Shown piece by piece: positions 46,818 through 55,307 of a DNA stretch of 64,000 bases. Origin of the DNA: Parahoeflea olei (GTDB lineage: Bacteria; Pseudomonadota; Alphaproteobacteria; Rhizobiales; Rhizobiaceae); NCBI RefSeq assembly GCF_001703635.1, contig NZ_LQZT01000012.1, positions 1 through 64,000 on the forward strand, in the 5' to 3' direction. The translations under genes and the position numbers were made by a program. The notes under the pieces were generated by a model. The model was given only the letters and a program-made list of their open reading frames with translations, did not search any database and was not told the DNA's origin. How positions within the stretch are numbered: the first letter of the stretch is position 1; every line of letters starts with the position of its first letter.

Positions 46818-46899
46818 CACCTCCCCCTTGAGGGTGTGGCTCGGCGTTCGCCTCTACCCCCACCCCCAACCCCTCCCCTCAAGGGGGAGGGGGGAGATG
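46818..46899. repeat. Gene-less copy of the CTCCCCCTTGAGGG inverted repeat
   Basis: CTCCCCCTTGAGGG (46821-46834) is perfectly inverted at 46876-46889 (CCCTCAAGGGGGAG), and the right edge GGGGGGAGAT resembles the outer ends of the DUF559 cassette at 26239-26772. It lies in the gap between the methyltransferase and activator genes, where its hairpin could also affect transcript ends. Confidence 0.6.
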
Positions 46900-46983
46900 C
46901 TTCCGTTGGATAATCACCATGATCTGTCTGGCCAAACCTGCTCGATTTCATGAGCAGGACGTGATCGTCAGTCATGGGCCGGC

Positions 46984-47949
46984 TCACGCCGCTCCCGCAC
47001 GGCCGGCGCGGCCGCCGCGGCGGCGTCCGCCAGCGCCGCCGTCGCCCGAGGGGGCTGCCGATTGCGGGGCAGGGGCGCCGGGCGCATGCGGCTGGTAGTC
47101 CTTGTAGGTCTTGATCCAGGTCATGCAGTTGGGGTCGTTGCCCTTGAGGACGTTGGCGGCGCGGACCATTTCCATCTCCTGCGGGCGGCAGGGGTTCATG
47201 ATCGCGGAGGTCATGCCGGCGCCGATCACCATGGGGATGAAGCCGGCATTGATGCCGTGACGGTGCGGCAGGCCGAAGGAGATGTTGGACAGGCCGCAGG
47301 TGGTGTTGACCTTGAGTTCGTTGCGCAGGCGGTTGAGCAGCGCGAACACCTGCTGGCCGGCAGTGCCCATGGCGCCGATCGGCATGACCAGCGGGTCGAC
47401 GACGATGTCATGCGGCTTGATGCCGTAATCGGCGGCATGCTGGACGATCTTCTTGGCGACCTCGAAGCGCACGTCCGGGTCCTCGGAAATGCCGGTTTCG
47501 TCGTTGGAGATGGCGACCACGGGCACGTCGTATTTCTTGCACAGGGGCAGGATCGCTTCGAGCTTCTCGAGCTCGCCGGTCACGGAATTGACCAGCGGGC
47601 GGCCCTTGGCGACCTTGAGCGCGGCCTCGATGGCGGCGGAGACGGAGCTGTCGATCGACAGCGGCACGTCGACCAGGTCCTGGACGATCTCGAGCGTCTG
47701 GACCAGCAGGCCGGGCTCGGTCTCGTTGGGGTTGACGGAGGTCACGCCGGCATTGACGTCGAGCATGGTGGCACCGGCGGCGACCTGCGCCAGCGCATCG
47801 GCCTTCACGGTGTCGAAATTGCCTTCGATCATTTCGGCGGCGAGCTTCTTGCGCCCGGTCGGGTTGATGCGTTCGCCGATCACGCAGAAGGGCTGATCGA
47901 AGCCGATGATGACTTCGCGGGTGGCTGAGGCGACGATGGTGCGGGTCAT
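46984..47949 (-). CDS. Methyl-THF:corrinoid methyltransferase (pterin-binding, MtgA/AcsE-like)
   Basis: A 321-residue pterin-binding (DHPS-like TIM barrel) methyltransferase that moves a methyl group between methyl-tetrahydrofolate and a corrinoid protein. Family motifs are VIGERINPTGRKKLA, MLDVNAGV, PLSIDSSVSAAIEAAL, NSVTGE, and TTCGLSNISFGLP. It corresponds to the pterin domain of MetH but stands alone, like AcsE and MtgA. The C-terminal 35 residues form an Ala/Pro/Gly/Arg-rich tail ending GGRRRGGRAGRAGAA. The ATG at 47949 follows AAGGA. A palindrome at 47970-47989 lies 20 bases upstream of the start. Acting in reverse, it would donate betaine-derived methyls to THF. Confidence 0.9.
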   Translation of the reverse strand: MTRTIVASATREVIIGFDQPFCVIGERINPTGRKKLAAEMIEGNFDTVKADALAQVAAGATMLDVNAGVTSVNPNETEPGLLVQTLEIVQDLVDVPLSIDSSVSAAIEAALKVAKGRPLVNSVTGELEKLEAILPLCKKYDVPVVAISNDETGISEDPDVRFEVAKKIVQHAADYGIKPHDIVVDPLVMPIGAMGTAGQQVFALLNRLRNELKVNTTCGLSNISFGLPHRHGINAGFIPMVIGAGMTSAIMNPCRPQEMEMVRAANVLKGNDPNCMTWIKTYKDYQPHAPGAPAPQSAAPSGDGGAGGRRRGGRAGRAGAA

Positions 47950-47969
47950 GTTCGATCCTTGCAGTGAAG

Positions 47970-47989
47970 ACATAAAGATTTGTTTATGT
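47970..47989. promoter_or_regulatory. SahR-like palindrome before the methyl-THF methyltransferase gene
   Basis: ACATAAAGATTTGTTTATGT has perfect 7-bp arms (ACATAAA/TTTATGT). It closely matches the palindrome at 58866-58885 before the homocysteine methyltransferase gene. Both resemble the ATAAAG-type sites described for the ArsR-family regulator SahR of methionine metabolism; the regulator itself is not in this window. Confidence 0.6.
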
Positions 47990-48027
47990 GGTTATAGCCT
48001 TTCGGCGCGAGATGCAAGCCCGCGGGC

Positions 48028-49128
48028 TTAGCCGGCGGCCTCGCTGTCGGTCGCCGCGCCCGCCAGTTCGTGGGGGATCTGCCTGGGTTCCTCGAGAATT
48101 TCCTCCATGCGCGCCGCCACCAGTTCGTCGGCGGGATTGGGCTCCTTGCGCCAGGGCCTGCGGCCCTTGAGCACGCCCGATTCGTGGACGATCTCGGCGA
48201 CATATTCCTCCTGGCGGTAGGCCATCACATGGATGCCGGCGACGCCCTCGATCTCCTTGACCTCGTTGATGATGTCGATGCAGATCTGCTTGCCTTCCTT
48301 CTTCTGGTCCTCGGCGCCTTCGAGCCGCTTGATGACCTCGTCGGGAATGTGCACGCCCGGCACGTTGCTGCGCATCCAGCGCGCGGTGCGGGCCGAGGCC
48401 AGCGGGCCGACGCCGCACAGGATGAAGCAGTCCTTGTGCAGGCCCATGTCGCGCACCCGGCTCATGTAGTCGCGGAACATCGGCACGTCGTAGCAGTACT
48501 GGCTTTGCACGAACTGCGCGCCGGCGGCGATCTTCTTGGCGAGTCGGTAGGGCCGGAAATCATGAGGCGGGGCGAAGGGGTTGATGGCCGCGCCCAAGAA
48601 CACGTTGGGCGGGCTGGTGAGCTTGCGGCCCGACAGGAACTTCGAATTGTCGCGCATGATGCGGATGGTTTCGAGCAGCGACATGCAGTCGAGGTCGAAC
48701 ACCGGCTTGGCGCCGGGCTGGTCGCCCGCCTGCACGCCGTCGCCGGTCAGGCACAGGATGTTCTGCACGCCCATGGCGGAAGCGCCGAGCACGTCGCCCT
48801 GGATGGCGATGCGGTTCTTGTCGCGGCAGGAGATCTGCATGATCGGCGCATAGCCCATGCGGGTGAGCAGCGCGCAGATGCCGACCGAGGACATGTGCGC
48901 ATTGGCGCCCGAGGCATCGACGGCGTTGATGCCGTCGACCCAGCCGTCGAAGATCGCCGCGCGTTCGTAGACATCATGCGGGTTGGCGCTGTCGGGCGGA
49001 TTGAGCTCGGCGGTGACGGCGAATTCGCCGCGCCTGAGGATACGCTCGAGCCGGCCGCGCGAGGAGTGTCCGGGAAGCGGCTCGAGCAGGCCGCCGGGAT
49101 CGTGCGGATTGGTGTCGGCCTGGCTCAT
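48028..49128 (-). CDS. metF: Methylenetetrahydrofolate reductase (MetF)
   Basis: A 366-residue FAD-dependent TIM-barrel enzyme interconverting 5,10-methylene-THF and 5-methyl-THF. Features are FAVTAELNPPDSANPHDVYE with the catalytic Glu, NILCLTGDGVQAGDQ, and GAQFVQSQYCYDVPMFRDYM. It is of the acetogen-like MetF type that pairs with a MetV protein, and the metV-like gene is immediately upstream with a four-base ATGA overlap. In this operon it may run in the oxidative direction, turning betaine-derived methyl-THF into methylene-THF. The C-terminus (about 60 residues) is a charged extension. Confidence 0.9.
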   Translation of the reverse strand: MSQADTNPHDPGGLLEPLPGHSSRGRLERILRRGEFAVTAELNPPDSANPHDVYERAAIFDGWVDGINAVDASGANAHMSSVGICALLTRMGYAPIMQISCRDKNRIAIQGDVLGASAMGVQNILCLTGDGVQAGDQPGAKPVFDLDCMSLLETIRIMRDNSKFLSGRKLTSPPNVFLGAAINPFAPPHDFRPYRLAKKIAAGAQFVQSQYCYDVPMFRDYMSRVRDMGLHKDCFILCGVGPLASARTARWMRSNVPGVHIPDEVIKRLEGAEDQKKEGKQICIDIINEVKEIEGVAGIHVMAYRQEEYVAEIVHESGVLKGRRPWRKEPNPADELVAARMEEILEEPRQIPHELAGAATDSEAAG

Positions 49129-49715
49129 TGGGGCGCTCCGGGGGTGGCTTCGGCTTCGCGGCGGGCGGCGGCCGAGGCCGTCACCCGCAGCCAGGACGAG
49201 GTTTCGCGCAGCGACTGGTCGACCGGCGTCTGCACGGCAAGAATGTTGTCGCGGCCGCGCATCTGCCCGGCGCCGGACCAGGCCTGCACCCAGACGCAGG
49301 GCATGTCGGGCTCGACTTCGCACTTGCCGTTGGCGCGCACGCCGCCGCACGGGCCGTTCCTGAGCTGCTTGGGGCAGTTCATCGGACAGGACATGCCGGT
49401 CGATGACAGCACGCAGTGACCGCACATGCGGCAGTCGAACAGGAAGCCCTTGACGTGCTTCTCGACGAATTTGACCGGCGCTTCCGCGCGCTGGTAGCCG
49501 ATCGCGTTCCACATCGGATGCAACAGCAGGAACAGGTCGGCGAAATGGGCATAGAACCACTCAAGCAGGCGCGAATGACGCACCGACCACAGGCGAATGG
49601 CGAAACTGCGCGCCTTGCGGCCGGTGGGCGAAACGCCCGACGGCTTGTAGGCGGTCTTGGTCGCGGCCTTCTTGTTCAGGCTCGCCTGGGTCGTCTTGGT
49701 GGGTTGGTCAGCCAT
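49125..49715 (-). CDS. MetV-like MTHFR C-terminal zinc/iron-binding protein
   Basis: A 196-residue protein of the methylene-THF reductase C-terminal (MetV-like) family. It carries a cluster of cysteines, CRMCGHCVLSSTGMSCPMNC then NGPCGG and a later GKCEVEP-CVW, typical of Zn- or FeS-binding MetV that partners MetF in acetogens. The N-terminal 40 residues are basic and disordered-looking. The ATG at 49715 overlaps the end of the upstream gene by eight bases, and its stop overlaps metF (ATGA), so MetV and MetF are translationally coupled and probably form a complex. Confidence 0.85.
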   Translation of the reverse strand: MADQPTKTTQASLNKKAATKTAYKPSGVSPTGRKARSFAIRLWSVRHSRLLEWFYAHFADLFLLLHPMWNAIGYQRAEAPVKFVEKHVKGFLFDCRMCGHCVLSSTGMSCPMNCPKQLRNGPCGGVRANGKCEVEPDMPCVWVQAWSGAGQMRGRDNILAVQTPVDQSLRETSSWLRVTASAAARREAEATPGAPQ

Positions 49716-50013
49716 GGCTCTCCCTGCCTCCGGCCTTGACCAGAGCGACCAGCCGCTCCCTGTCATAGGCCGCTTCAAGCTCTGCCGCGGCCTTGTCGGC
49801 CTCGGCTTCCAGATCGTCGGAGACTTCCACCGGGTCGGCGCGCCGCCAGTCGGCGAGATAGTCGTCGGTCTCGGCGGCACCGGTGCGCATCGCACACATG
49901 TCGATGGCCTCGGTGAACCTGAGCGACAATTCCCGCTTGGCTGTGACGCGTCCCTTCCTGATGATCACCTGGGCGGGAATGTCACGCCAGTAGACGTCGA
50001 TACGGTTGGCCAT
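49708..50013 (-). CDS. Virulence_fact-family small protein
   Basis: A 101-residue acidic protein: ANRIDVYWRDIPAQVIIRKG, FTEAIDMCAMRTGA and DDYLADWRRADPVEVSDD match the family named 'virulence factor' in annotation, whose biochemical role is unknown. It is the first gene of the minus-strand operon that runs into metV and metF. The ATG at 50013 follows CCAAGGAGA. Its operon position suggests an accessory role in the MetF/MetV step rather than virulence. Confidence 0.75.
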   Translation of the reverse strand: MANRIDVYWRDIPAQVIIRKGRVTAKRELSLRFTEAIDMCAMRTGAAETDDYLADWRRADPVEVSDDLEAEADKAAAELEAAYDRERLVALVKAGGRESHG

Positions 50014-50153
50014 GGGGGTCTCCTTGGTGGCTAGAATGCGCATGGGTGTTTTCAGTCGCTTCGCTCACGACGACGCGCGGCGCGTCAAAAGCGACCTGAC
50101 CGACAATGCGAGGGAAGGCAAGAGGGCAAACGGGCCGATCCGGAAGGCAATCC

Positions 50154-50924
50154 CTACCAGATGCCCTTGACGGCGCCGGTCCACAGATAGGTCCAGATCG
50201 GCGGGTGGAAGCGCTGCACGGAAGGCAGGTCGCTGGGTATGGGGGTGAGGTCGCCCGCAAGCGTGTCCTCGGCGGCACGCACGACCATCTCGCGGGATGC
50301 GGCCGCCATCAAGAGTGCATCGGTCATCAGCGACGCGCGCGGATCGGGCGGGAAACAGTGCTTTCGCAGCGTCGGGCCGGTATCGACCCCGGCATCGACC
50401 AGGTGAACGGTGGTGCCGTACTGGCCGATGTCGCCACTGGCACGCGCCCACCAGCCGCAGGCCATGCCGCGATAGCTCGGGTTGAGCCCGCTGTGGTAAT
50501 TGAGCACCGGGCAGGGGATGGCTTTCAGCGTCGCGGCCGAGAGCATCCGGCAGCCGGCAAGAAACACCAGGTCGGGCTTGCGCGCGGCGATCAGCTGCAG
50601 GCAGTCGGCGCCGTTGGCGGAGGAGATCCGGGTGACGGGGACGGAAGGCGACAGCGTGGTCTGCAGGCCGTAATCGGCGATGATCGAGGCCGTCCGGGCA
50701 CGGGTGGCGCGCTTTGCCGTGCGCGAAGCCGCCATGGTGACGAACTGCCCGGCGGTCTGCAGCCAACCCACCTTGCGGGCGCGACGCTTGAGGAAGCGGC
50801 GCTTGGATTCGGGCTGTTCCAGCGCGACCTCGACGCCGTCGAAGCGCGACGCCAGTGCATTGGCCACCACCCAGGCATAGTCGCCGCCGGCGGTTATGAT
50901 CAGGATTGCGGGTCTTTGGGGCAT
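50154..50924 (-). CDS. Formyltransferase-family protein
   Basis: A 256-residue protein with a formyl-transferase N-terminal fold. The catalytic-loop region reads NYHSGLNPSYRG, and VHLVDAGVDTGPTL matches the HxVD-GxDxGP motif of methionyl-tRNA, GART and sugar formyltransferases that use 10-formyl-THF. It lacks the C-terminal domain of methionyl-tRNA formyltransferase, so the acceptor is probably a sugar or another small molecule. Its position beside folate genes is suggestive but not proof of a link. The start is ATG 50924; an upstream in-frame ATG gives nine more residues. Confidence 0.75.
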   Translation of the reverse strand: MPQRPAILIITAGGDYAWVVANALASRFDGVEVALEQPESKRRFLKRRARKVGWLQTAGQFVTMAASRTAKRATRARTASIIADYGLQTTLSPSVPVTRISSANGADCLQLIAARKPDLVFLAGCRMLSAATLKAIPCPVLNYHSGLNPSYRGMACGWWARASGDIGQYGTTVHLVDAGVDTGPTLRKHCFPPDPRASLMTDALLMAAASREMVVRAAEDTLAGDLTPIPSDLPSVQRFHPPIWTYLWTGAVKGIW

Positions 50925-51035
50925 GGTGTTTCCGCTTCGATCTGACGGCAAGGCTAGTTCTTGCGGGTTAACATCCGCCTAGGGCGCTGCAATTGCGCGC
51001 GCGGGGAGCTCAACCGTCCCGGTATCGCCGAAGGG

Positions 51036-51680
51036 TTAAAAAAGGCGGACGAGAATAGCGCCGGTGAAGATGACCACCAGCGCCGCGATCGCGACCGAGA
51101 CCAGCCCGACAAGGACGCCCAGGGCCAGGCAATTGCCGTCGCGCTCGGTATGGGCGACGCCCAGGATCCCGACCGCGAAGGCAGGAAGCCAGTTGCCGAA
51201 GGGAATCGGCAACACGCAGGTGACGGACAGCAAAAGCGCAAACAGCCCGAACAGCCTTTCGCGGATGACGCCGTCGAGCGGCCAGTTGCGCGGGCGCACC
51301 CAGGTTTCGGCACTGCGCAGCCAGGGCGCGACCCGCGCCACCATGCGCTGGAACGTTTCCCGGTCGACCGAGTAATTGGCCAGCGGTTTTGGCAGCCAGA
51401 CCTTCTGGTAGCCGATCACCATCTGCCAGGAGACGAACACCATCGGCAATCCCAGCACCATGGTGGCCCCGGGCGGCAGCGGAATGAGATTGGGGATCGC
51501 GAACACCATGAGAAAGGCACCGAAAGACCGATCGTCGAAGGCGCTGGCGATCTGCCCCATCGACACCCGCTCGCCGGCGTCGCGCGCGAGCCGCTCGAGC
51601 AGTTCCGAGAGCTTCTCGGGATGCTTTTTGTCGGAGCTGTCGACGACAGGGGCGGGCTTCACGGCGGGTTGCGAACTCAC
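51036..51680 (-). CDS. exoD: ExoD-family exopolysaccharide synthesis protein
   Basis: A 214-residue inner-membrane protein of the ExoD family. After a soluble 35-residue start (SELLERLARDAGERVSMGQI) come four or five hydrophobic helices, including FGAFLMVFAIPNLIPLPPGA, which is the family signature, and VTCVLPIPFGNWLPAFAVG. ExoD affects exopolysaccharide production and alkaline tolerance in rhizobia. No ATG fits; GTG 51680 gives the expected N-terminus, but a clear ribosome binding site is lacking. Confidence 0.8.
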   Translation of the reverse strand: MSSQPAVKPAPVVDSSDKKHPEKLSELLERLARDAGERVSMGQIASAFDDRSFGAFLMVFAIPNLIPLPPGATMVLGLPMVFVSWQMVIGYQKVWLPKPLANYSVDRETFQRMVARVAPWLRSAETWVRPRNWPLDGVIRERLFGLFALLLSVTCVLPIPFGNWLPAFAVGILGVAHTERDGNCLALGVLVGLVSVAIAALVVIFTGAILVRLF

Positions 51681-51893
51681 GGGAGATACTCTGGATTTCG
51701 ATTCCGCTACATCTAGACACGGATTGCTTAACAATTGTGGCAGAGGCCCCTGAATATTGTCGGGACAGGACTTGAGGTTTCGACCTGCCCCCTCAAATTC
51801 CACAGGACCGGCATTAAACGAAAGGTAGTGCGGCAAAGCTAGGATCGCCCCTGACATGGCTGCATTCTTGTTCGGGGGACGGACACTCTGGCG

Positions 51894-53492
51894 ATGATAG
51901 GAACACCCCGCACACTGAAAGGCAGGGCACGGCTCGACGCCGCGGTTCTCGGCGCCATCGCCCTTCTGGCCTTTCTGTGCCTCAGCAAGCTCGACGCCTT
52001 CGAGTGGCTGACCCGTTACGTGGCAGATCATGAGAGCTGGCAGCTCGACGAACTGCTGATCTCGCTTGGCGTGGTCGGGCTCGGCGGCTTCGTGTTTTCC
52101 CTGCGCCGCTATGCCGATGCGGTCAGGGAGCTCAGGAAGAGAAGGGCCGCGCAGGCCGACGTCACCTGGCTGTCGCATTACGATCCGCTCACCGAACTTC
52201 CCAACCGCCGCAAGCTCAACGAGTTCGTCCGTCATTTCGACAGCGCCGATGCGGACGAGCGGAAAACCGGTTGCTACGCCATTTACTCGATCGACCTCGA
52301 CGGGTTCAAACAGATCAACGACCTGCACGGACACGCGGCCGGCGACCGGTTGCTGCAAACCGTCGCCGCGCGGTTGATCTCGCTGTTCCCGGATGATCTG
52401 GTCGTGCGTCTGGGCGGAGACGAGTTCCTGGTCGTTGCGAAGACCGAAGAGGAAACCGATGTCGCGGCCCGGGCCGAGGAACTGCTCGGCGAACTGCGGG
52501 CGCCGATTGCAATCGACCGGGTGCACGCGGAAATCGGGGCCTCGATCGGCATCGTGCGCTATCCGGTCCAGGCGGCAACCATGCAGGATGCAATCCGCTT
52601 TGGCGATATCGCCATGTATGCCGCGAAGAAATCGCCGGGCGTGAACATCGCCGGCTACCAGGCGGAACTGCTCGTGGAAGCCGAGGCGCGGGCCTTGCTG
52701 ACGGCGCAACTCAAGAGTGCCGTGGCCAATGACGACATCACGCCACATTACCAGCCGCTCGTCGATCTCGTGACCGGGCGGATCTACGGTTTCGAGGTGC
52801 TGGCGCGCTGGACCCGTCCCGGCGGGGAGGCGGTGCCGCCTGCGGTCTTCATTCCGCTGGCGGAGGAAGCGGGCCTGATCTCGGACCTGTCGCAAAAGCT
52901 GCTCGGAAAGGCCTGCCGGGAGGCCATGGCCTGGCCCGACACCATCCTGCTGTCGTTCAACCTGTCCCCGACGCAGCTTTCGGATCGCCTGATCGGGCTG
53001 CGCATCGTCAGCGTTCTCGACGAAACCGGCTTCTTGCCGTCCCGGCTCGAGATCGAGATCACCGAAAGCGCAATGATCCGCGATTCCGAAACCGCGCTTG
53101 ACGTGCTCAACCGGCTGCAGGCGCTTGGCATCCGGGTGGCGCTCGACGACTTCGGGACCGGTTATTCCAGCCTGTCGCAGATGTCCAAATTCAGTTTCAA
53201 CCGTCTCAAGATCGACCAGAGCTTCATTCGCGATTTCCAGCACGACGAGAAGCAGAACAAGATCGTCAAGGCCATCATTGCGCTGGGAGCGGGGCTGAGC
53301 GTGGCGACGACCGCGGAAGGCATCGAAGAGCCGGGGCAACTGGTGGCACTGAGGGAACTGGGGTGCGATTCCGGCCAGGGCTACCTGTTGGGCAGGCCGA
53401 TGAGTTTCGAAGACGCGACGGATGCGCTGGTCCGGGCGGGCGATCCGGGGTCAAAAGCGGTGACGCCGGCACCTCGGCAGAAGCGGGCCTGA
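51894..53492 (+). CDS. GGDEF-EAL cyclic-di-GMP protein
   Basis: A 532-residue protein with two N-terminal membrane helices (about residues 15-32 and 53-70), a GGDEF domain with intact GGDEF at 174-178, and an EAL domain reading FEVLARW at about 300-306, with LDDFGTGYSSL and KIDQSFI loops present. Both activities could be intact. It probably sits in the inner membrane and sets local c-di-GMP; no ligand-sensing domain is seen apart from the membrane part. It diverges from exoD, which is often c-di-GMP-linked, and converges with the DUF1638 gene. Confidence 0.92.
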   Translation: MIGTPRTLKGRARLDAAVLGAIALLAFLCLSKLDAFEWLTRYVADHESWQLDELLISLGVVGLGGFVFSLRRYADAVRELRKRRAAQADVTWLSHYDPLTELPNRRKLNEFVRHFDSADADERKTGCYAIYSIDLDGFKQINDLHGHAAGDRLLQTVAARLISLFPDDLVVRLGGDEFLVVAKTEEETDVAARAEELLGELRAPIAIDRVHAEIGASIGIVRYPVQAATMQDAIRFGDIAMYAAKKSPGVNIAGYQAELLVEAEARALLTAQLKSAVANDDITPHYQPLVDLVTGRIYGFEVLARWTRPGGEAVPPAVFIPLAEEAGLISDLSQKLLGKACREAMAWPDTILLSFNLSPTQLSDRLIGLRIVSVLDETGFLPSRLEIEITESAMIRDSETALDVLNRLQALGIRVALDDFGTGYSSLSQMSKFSFNRLKIDQSFIRDFQHDEKQNKIVKAIIALGAGLSVATTAEGIEEPGQLVALRELGCDSGQGYLLGRPMSFEDATDALVRAGDPGSKAVTPAPRQKRA

Positions 53493-53577
53493 GGCGCAGG
53501 CACCCTGTCCAACTCCTGCTACCTGAAAGCTATCGAGCCGGCGCGCTTGCCGCGCGGCCGCCTTTGGCTGGGCCGGC

Positions 53578-54192
53578 TCAGAGTCCGGCCAGGGCTCCCA
53601 CCAGATCGCCATAGCCTGTGAGGCGCCGCTCGAAGCGCAGGCCGAGCCGGTCTGCGGCCGCGCGCGCCTTGTCCTCGAGCGCCGGATCGTCGGTCTGCGC
53701 CAGGTAGAGCGCGCGGTCGTAATGGCCGAAATAGGTGTCGCGCAGTTCCGGAAACCGGTCGAGGCCAAGCGGGCGGATCAGGAAGGCGTCGAAATGCCGG
53801 GCGAGGAAGTCGGTGATGAAGAAGGTCGTCATCATCTCGTCACCGGCGGCCTCGAAGGCGGCGTTGCCCATGTAGAACGAAAAGCAGTGCGGCCCTGCGA
53901 TTCGCTCGACGCCATGGGCCGCGCAGACCCGGTCGAGCGCGCCGCCGGTGCCGCAATCGGCATAGCCCACGAAAATGTGCTCGAAACCGTCCGCGCGGGC
54001 CGCATGGATGGCGCGGTCGACGGCGGGGGCGATCTTTTCCGGATGATGGTGATAATCGGCGTCGATGCATTTGAGATCGACATGGTCGTGGCCAAGCTGG
54101 GCGTTCACGGCCAGCACTTCGCGCGCGATCATCCCGCAGGCAATAACGCGCACGCGGTGTGGAACTTTTGCCGAAGCTGTTCGTTTCGCCAT
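53578..54192 (-). CDS. DUF1638-family protein
   Basis: A 204-residue DUF1638 protein: VRVIACGMIAREVLAV near the start, CIDADYHHHPEKIAPAVDRA, FVGYADCGTGGALDRVC and GPHCFSFYMGNAAF. Three Cys and several His residues are conserved-looking and could bind metal. The family occurs in methanogens and bacteria near corrinoid methyltransferase genes and has no assigned activity. Here it lies on the same strand as the corrinoid protein gene, separated by a small plus-strand lipoprotein gene. ATG 54192 is preceded by AAAGG. Confidence 0.8.
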   Translation of the reverse strand: MAKRTASAKVPHRVRVIACGMIAREVLAVNAQLGHDHVDLKCIDADYHHHPEKIAPAVDRAIHAARADGFEHIFVGYADCGTGGALDRVCAAHGVERIAGPHCFSFYMGNAAFEAAGDEMMTTFFITDFLARHFDAFLIRPLGLDRFPELRDTYFGHYDRALYLAQTDDPALEDKARAAADRLGLRFERRLTGYGDLVGALAGL

Positions 54193-54258
54193 AAAACAGC
54201 CTTTGCGAAGGCGAGTGTTCACCCCTGGCAGTGTCGCACCATCAAGGATTTGACCCCG

Positions 54259-54387
54259 ATGACCTTTACCAAGATCTCCGCCGTCCTGTTGCTCGCCCTG
54301 ACGCTTGCGTCCTGCGCCAATACCATTCGCGGCGTTGGCCGCGACGTCAACCAGTCCGTGGATGCGGTCGAAGATTCGATCAACTAG
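54259..54387 (+). CDS. Entericidin-like small lipoprotein (42 aa)
   Basis: A 42-residue entericidin A/B-like lipoprotein. After a hydrophobic signal (ISAVLLLALTLASC) the lipobox Cys is residue 19, and the mature part TIRGVGRDVNQSVDAVED has the family pattern. Entericidins are small outer-membrane-associated lipoproteins induced under stress. It points toward, and ends just before, a perfect 13-bp hairpin. Confidence 0.85.
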   Translation: MTFTKISAVLLLALTLASCANTIRGVGRDVNQSVDAVEDSIN

Positions 54388-54393
54388 GCAATC

Positions 54394-54425
54394 CCACGCA
54401 GGCGCCGAATGCGGCGCCTGCGTGG
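54394..54425. terminator. Perfect 13-bp hairpin between convergent genes
   Basis: CCACGCAGGCGCC (54394-54406) and GGCGCCTGCGTGG (54413-54425) form a perfect stem around GAATGC. It lies between the entericidin gene (plus) and the corrinoid protein gene (minus). No T-run follows, so it may be a bidirectional stop or a transcript-stabilising hairpin. Confidence 0.65.
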
Positions 54426-54437
54426 CATGCCGAACAA

Positions 54438-55139
54438 TCAGGCGCTTGCGGCCAGACGGTTGTGGCGGCGCTTGATGAGTTCCTTGGCGGTTTCCACCGC
54501 AACGGCGGCGTCGCGGCAATAGGCGTCGGCGCCCACGGCCTTGCCGAATTCCTCGTTGAGCGGCGCGCCGCCGACGAGCACGATGTAATCGTCGCGGATG
54601 CCCTTTTCCTTCATCGTGTCGATGACCACCTTCATGTAGGGCATGGTCGTGGTCAGAAGCGCCGACATGCCAAGGATGTCGGGCTGTTCGCGCTCGATCG
54701 CCTCGATGTAGTTTTCCACCGGATTGTTGATCCCGAGGTCGATGACGTCGAAACCGGCGCCTTCCATCATCATGCCGACGAGGTTCTTGCCGATGTCGTG
54801 AATGTCGCCCTTGACGGTGCCGATCACCATCTTGCCGAGCTTCGGAGCGCCGGTCTCGATCAGCAGCGGCCTGAGAATCGACATGCCGGCCTTCATCGCG
54901 TTCGCGCTCATCAGCACTTCCGGAACGAACAGGATTCCGTCGCGGAAATCCTCGCCGACGATTCGCATGCCTTCGACCAGCGCTTCGGTAAGCAGGTCGT
55001 AGGGTGTCCAGCCGCGGCTCAGCAGGATGTTGGTGCCTTCCTCGATTTCCTCCTTGAGGCCGTCGTAAAGGTCGTCATGCATCTGCTGGACGAGTTCATC
55101 ATCGGAGAGTTCGGAAAGAATGATTTCATCGTCAGCCAT
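54438..55139 (-). CDS. B12-binding corrinoid protein (MtgC/MttC-like)
   Basis: A 233-residue methyl-carrier protein. A helical cap domain (LVEGMRIVGEDFRDGILFVPEVLMSA) precedes the Rossmann B12 domain, whose GDIHDIGKNL (111-120) provides the DxHxxG cobalt-ligating His 114; SALLTTTMPYMK and LVGGAPLNEEF are the other cofactor loops. It accepts methyl from the MttB-like enzyme encoded divergently and can pass it to THF or homocysteine. It is the same size as MtgC/MttC proteins. Unlike its partners it has no Arg/Gly-rich tail. ATG 55139 follows AAGGGAGA. Confidence 0.92.
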   Translation of the reverse strand: MADDEIILSELSDDELVQQMHDDLYDGLKEEIEEGTNILLSRGWTPYDLLTEALVEGMRIVGEDFRDGILFVPEVLMSANAMKAGMSILRPLLIETGAPKLGKMVIGTVKGDIHDIGKNLVGMMMEGAGFDVIDLGINNPVENYIEAIEREQPDILGMSALLTTTMPYMKVVIDTMKEKGIRDDYIVLVGGAPLNEEFGKAVGADAYCRDAAVAVETAKELIKRRHNRLAASA

Positions 55140-55288
55140 CGGTATCTCCCTTGAATACAGTGGTCCGTCGGCTCGGCGGTTCTGAGCCCTCGCAGTAGCG
55201 ATATAGGCGATTGTTTGGAAAAAGTCCCTTGAATGCGACGTGCACGACACAAAAAAACGACGGGCCCGCGTTTGAGCAATATTCCTTC

Positions 55289-55307
55289 AGCGCCAAGCCT
55301 TGGCGCT
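55289..55307. promoter_or_regulatory. 19-bp perfect palindrome in the divergent promoter region
   Basis: AGCGCCAAGCCTTGGCGCT is a perfect palindrome flanked by further complementarity (ATTCC and GGAAT). It lies between the corrinoid protein gene and the MttB-like gene, about 85 bases from the latter. The same intergenic region also repeats TCCCTTGAAT (55146-55155 and 55225-55234). Candidate operator for a regulator of both genes. Confidence 0.55.

Noticed and set aside
44921..46831. A 636-codon open frame on the plus strand
   Set aside because: Antisense to the RACE activator; Asp/Gly/His/Arg-rich with no family resemblance.
51681..53339. Upstream extension of exoD by over 500 codons on the minus strand
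   Set aside because: The extension is antisense to the GGDEF-EAL gene; only the last 214 residues match ExoD.
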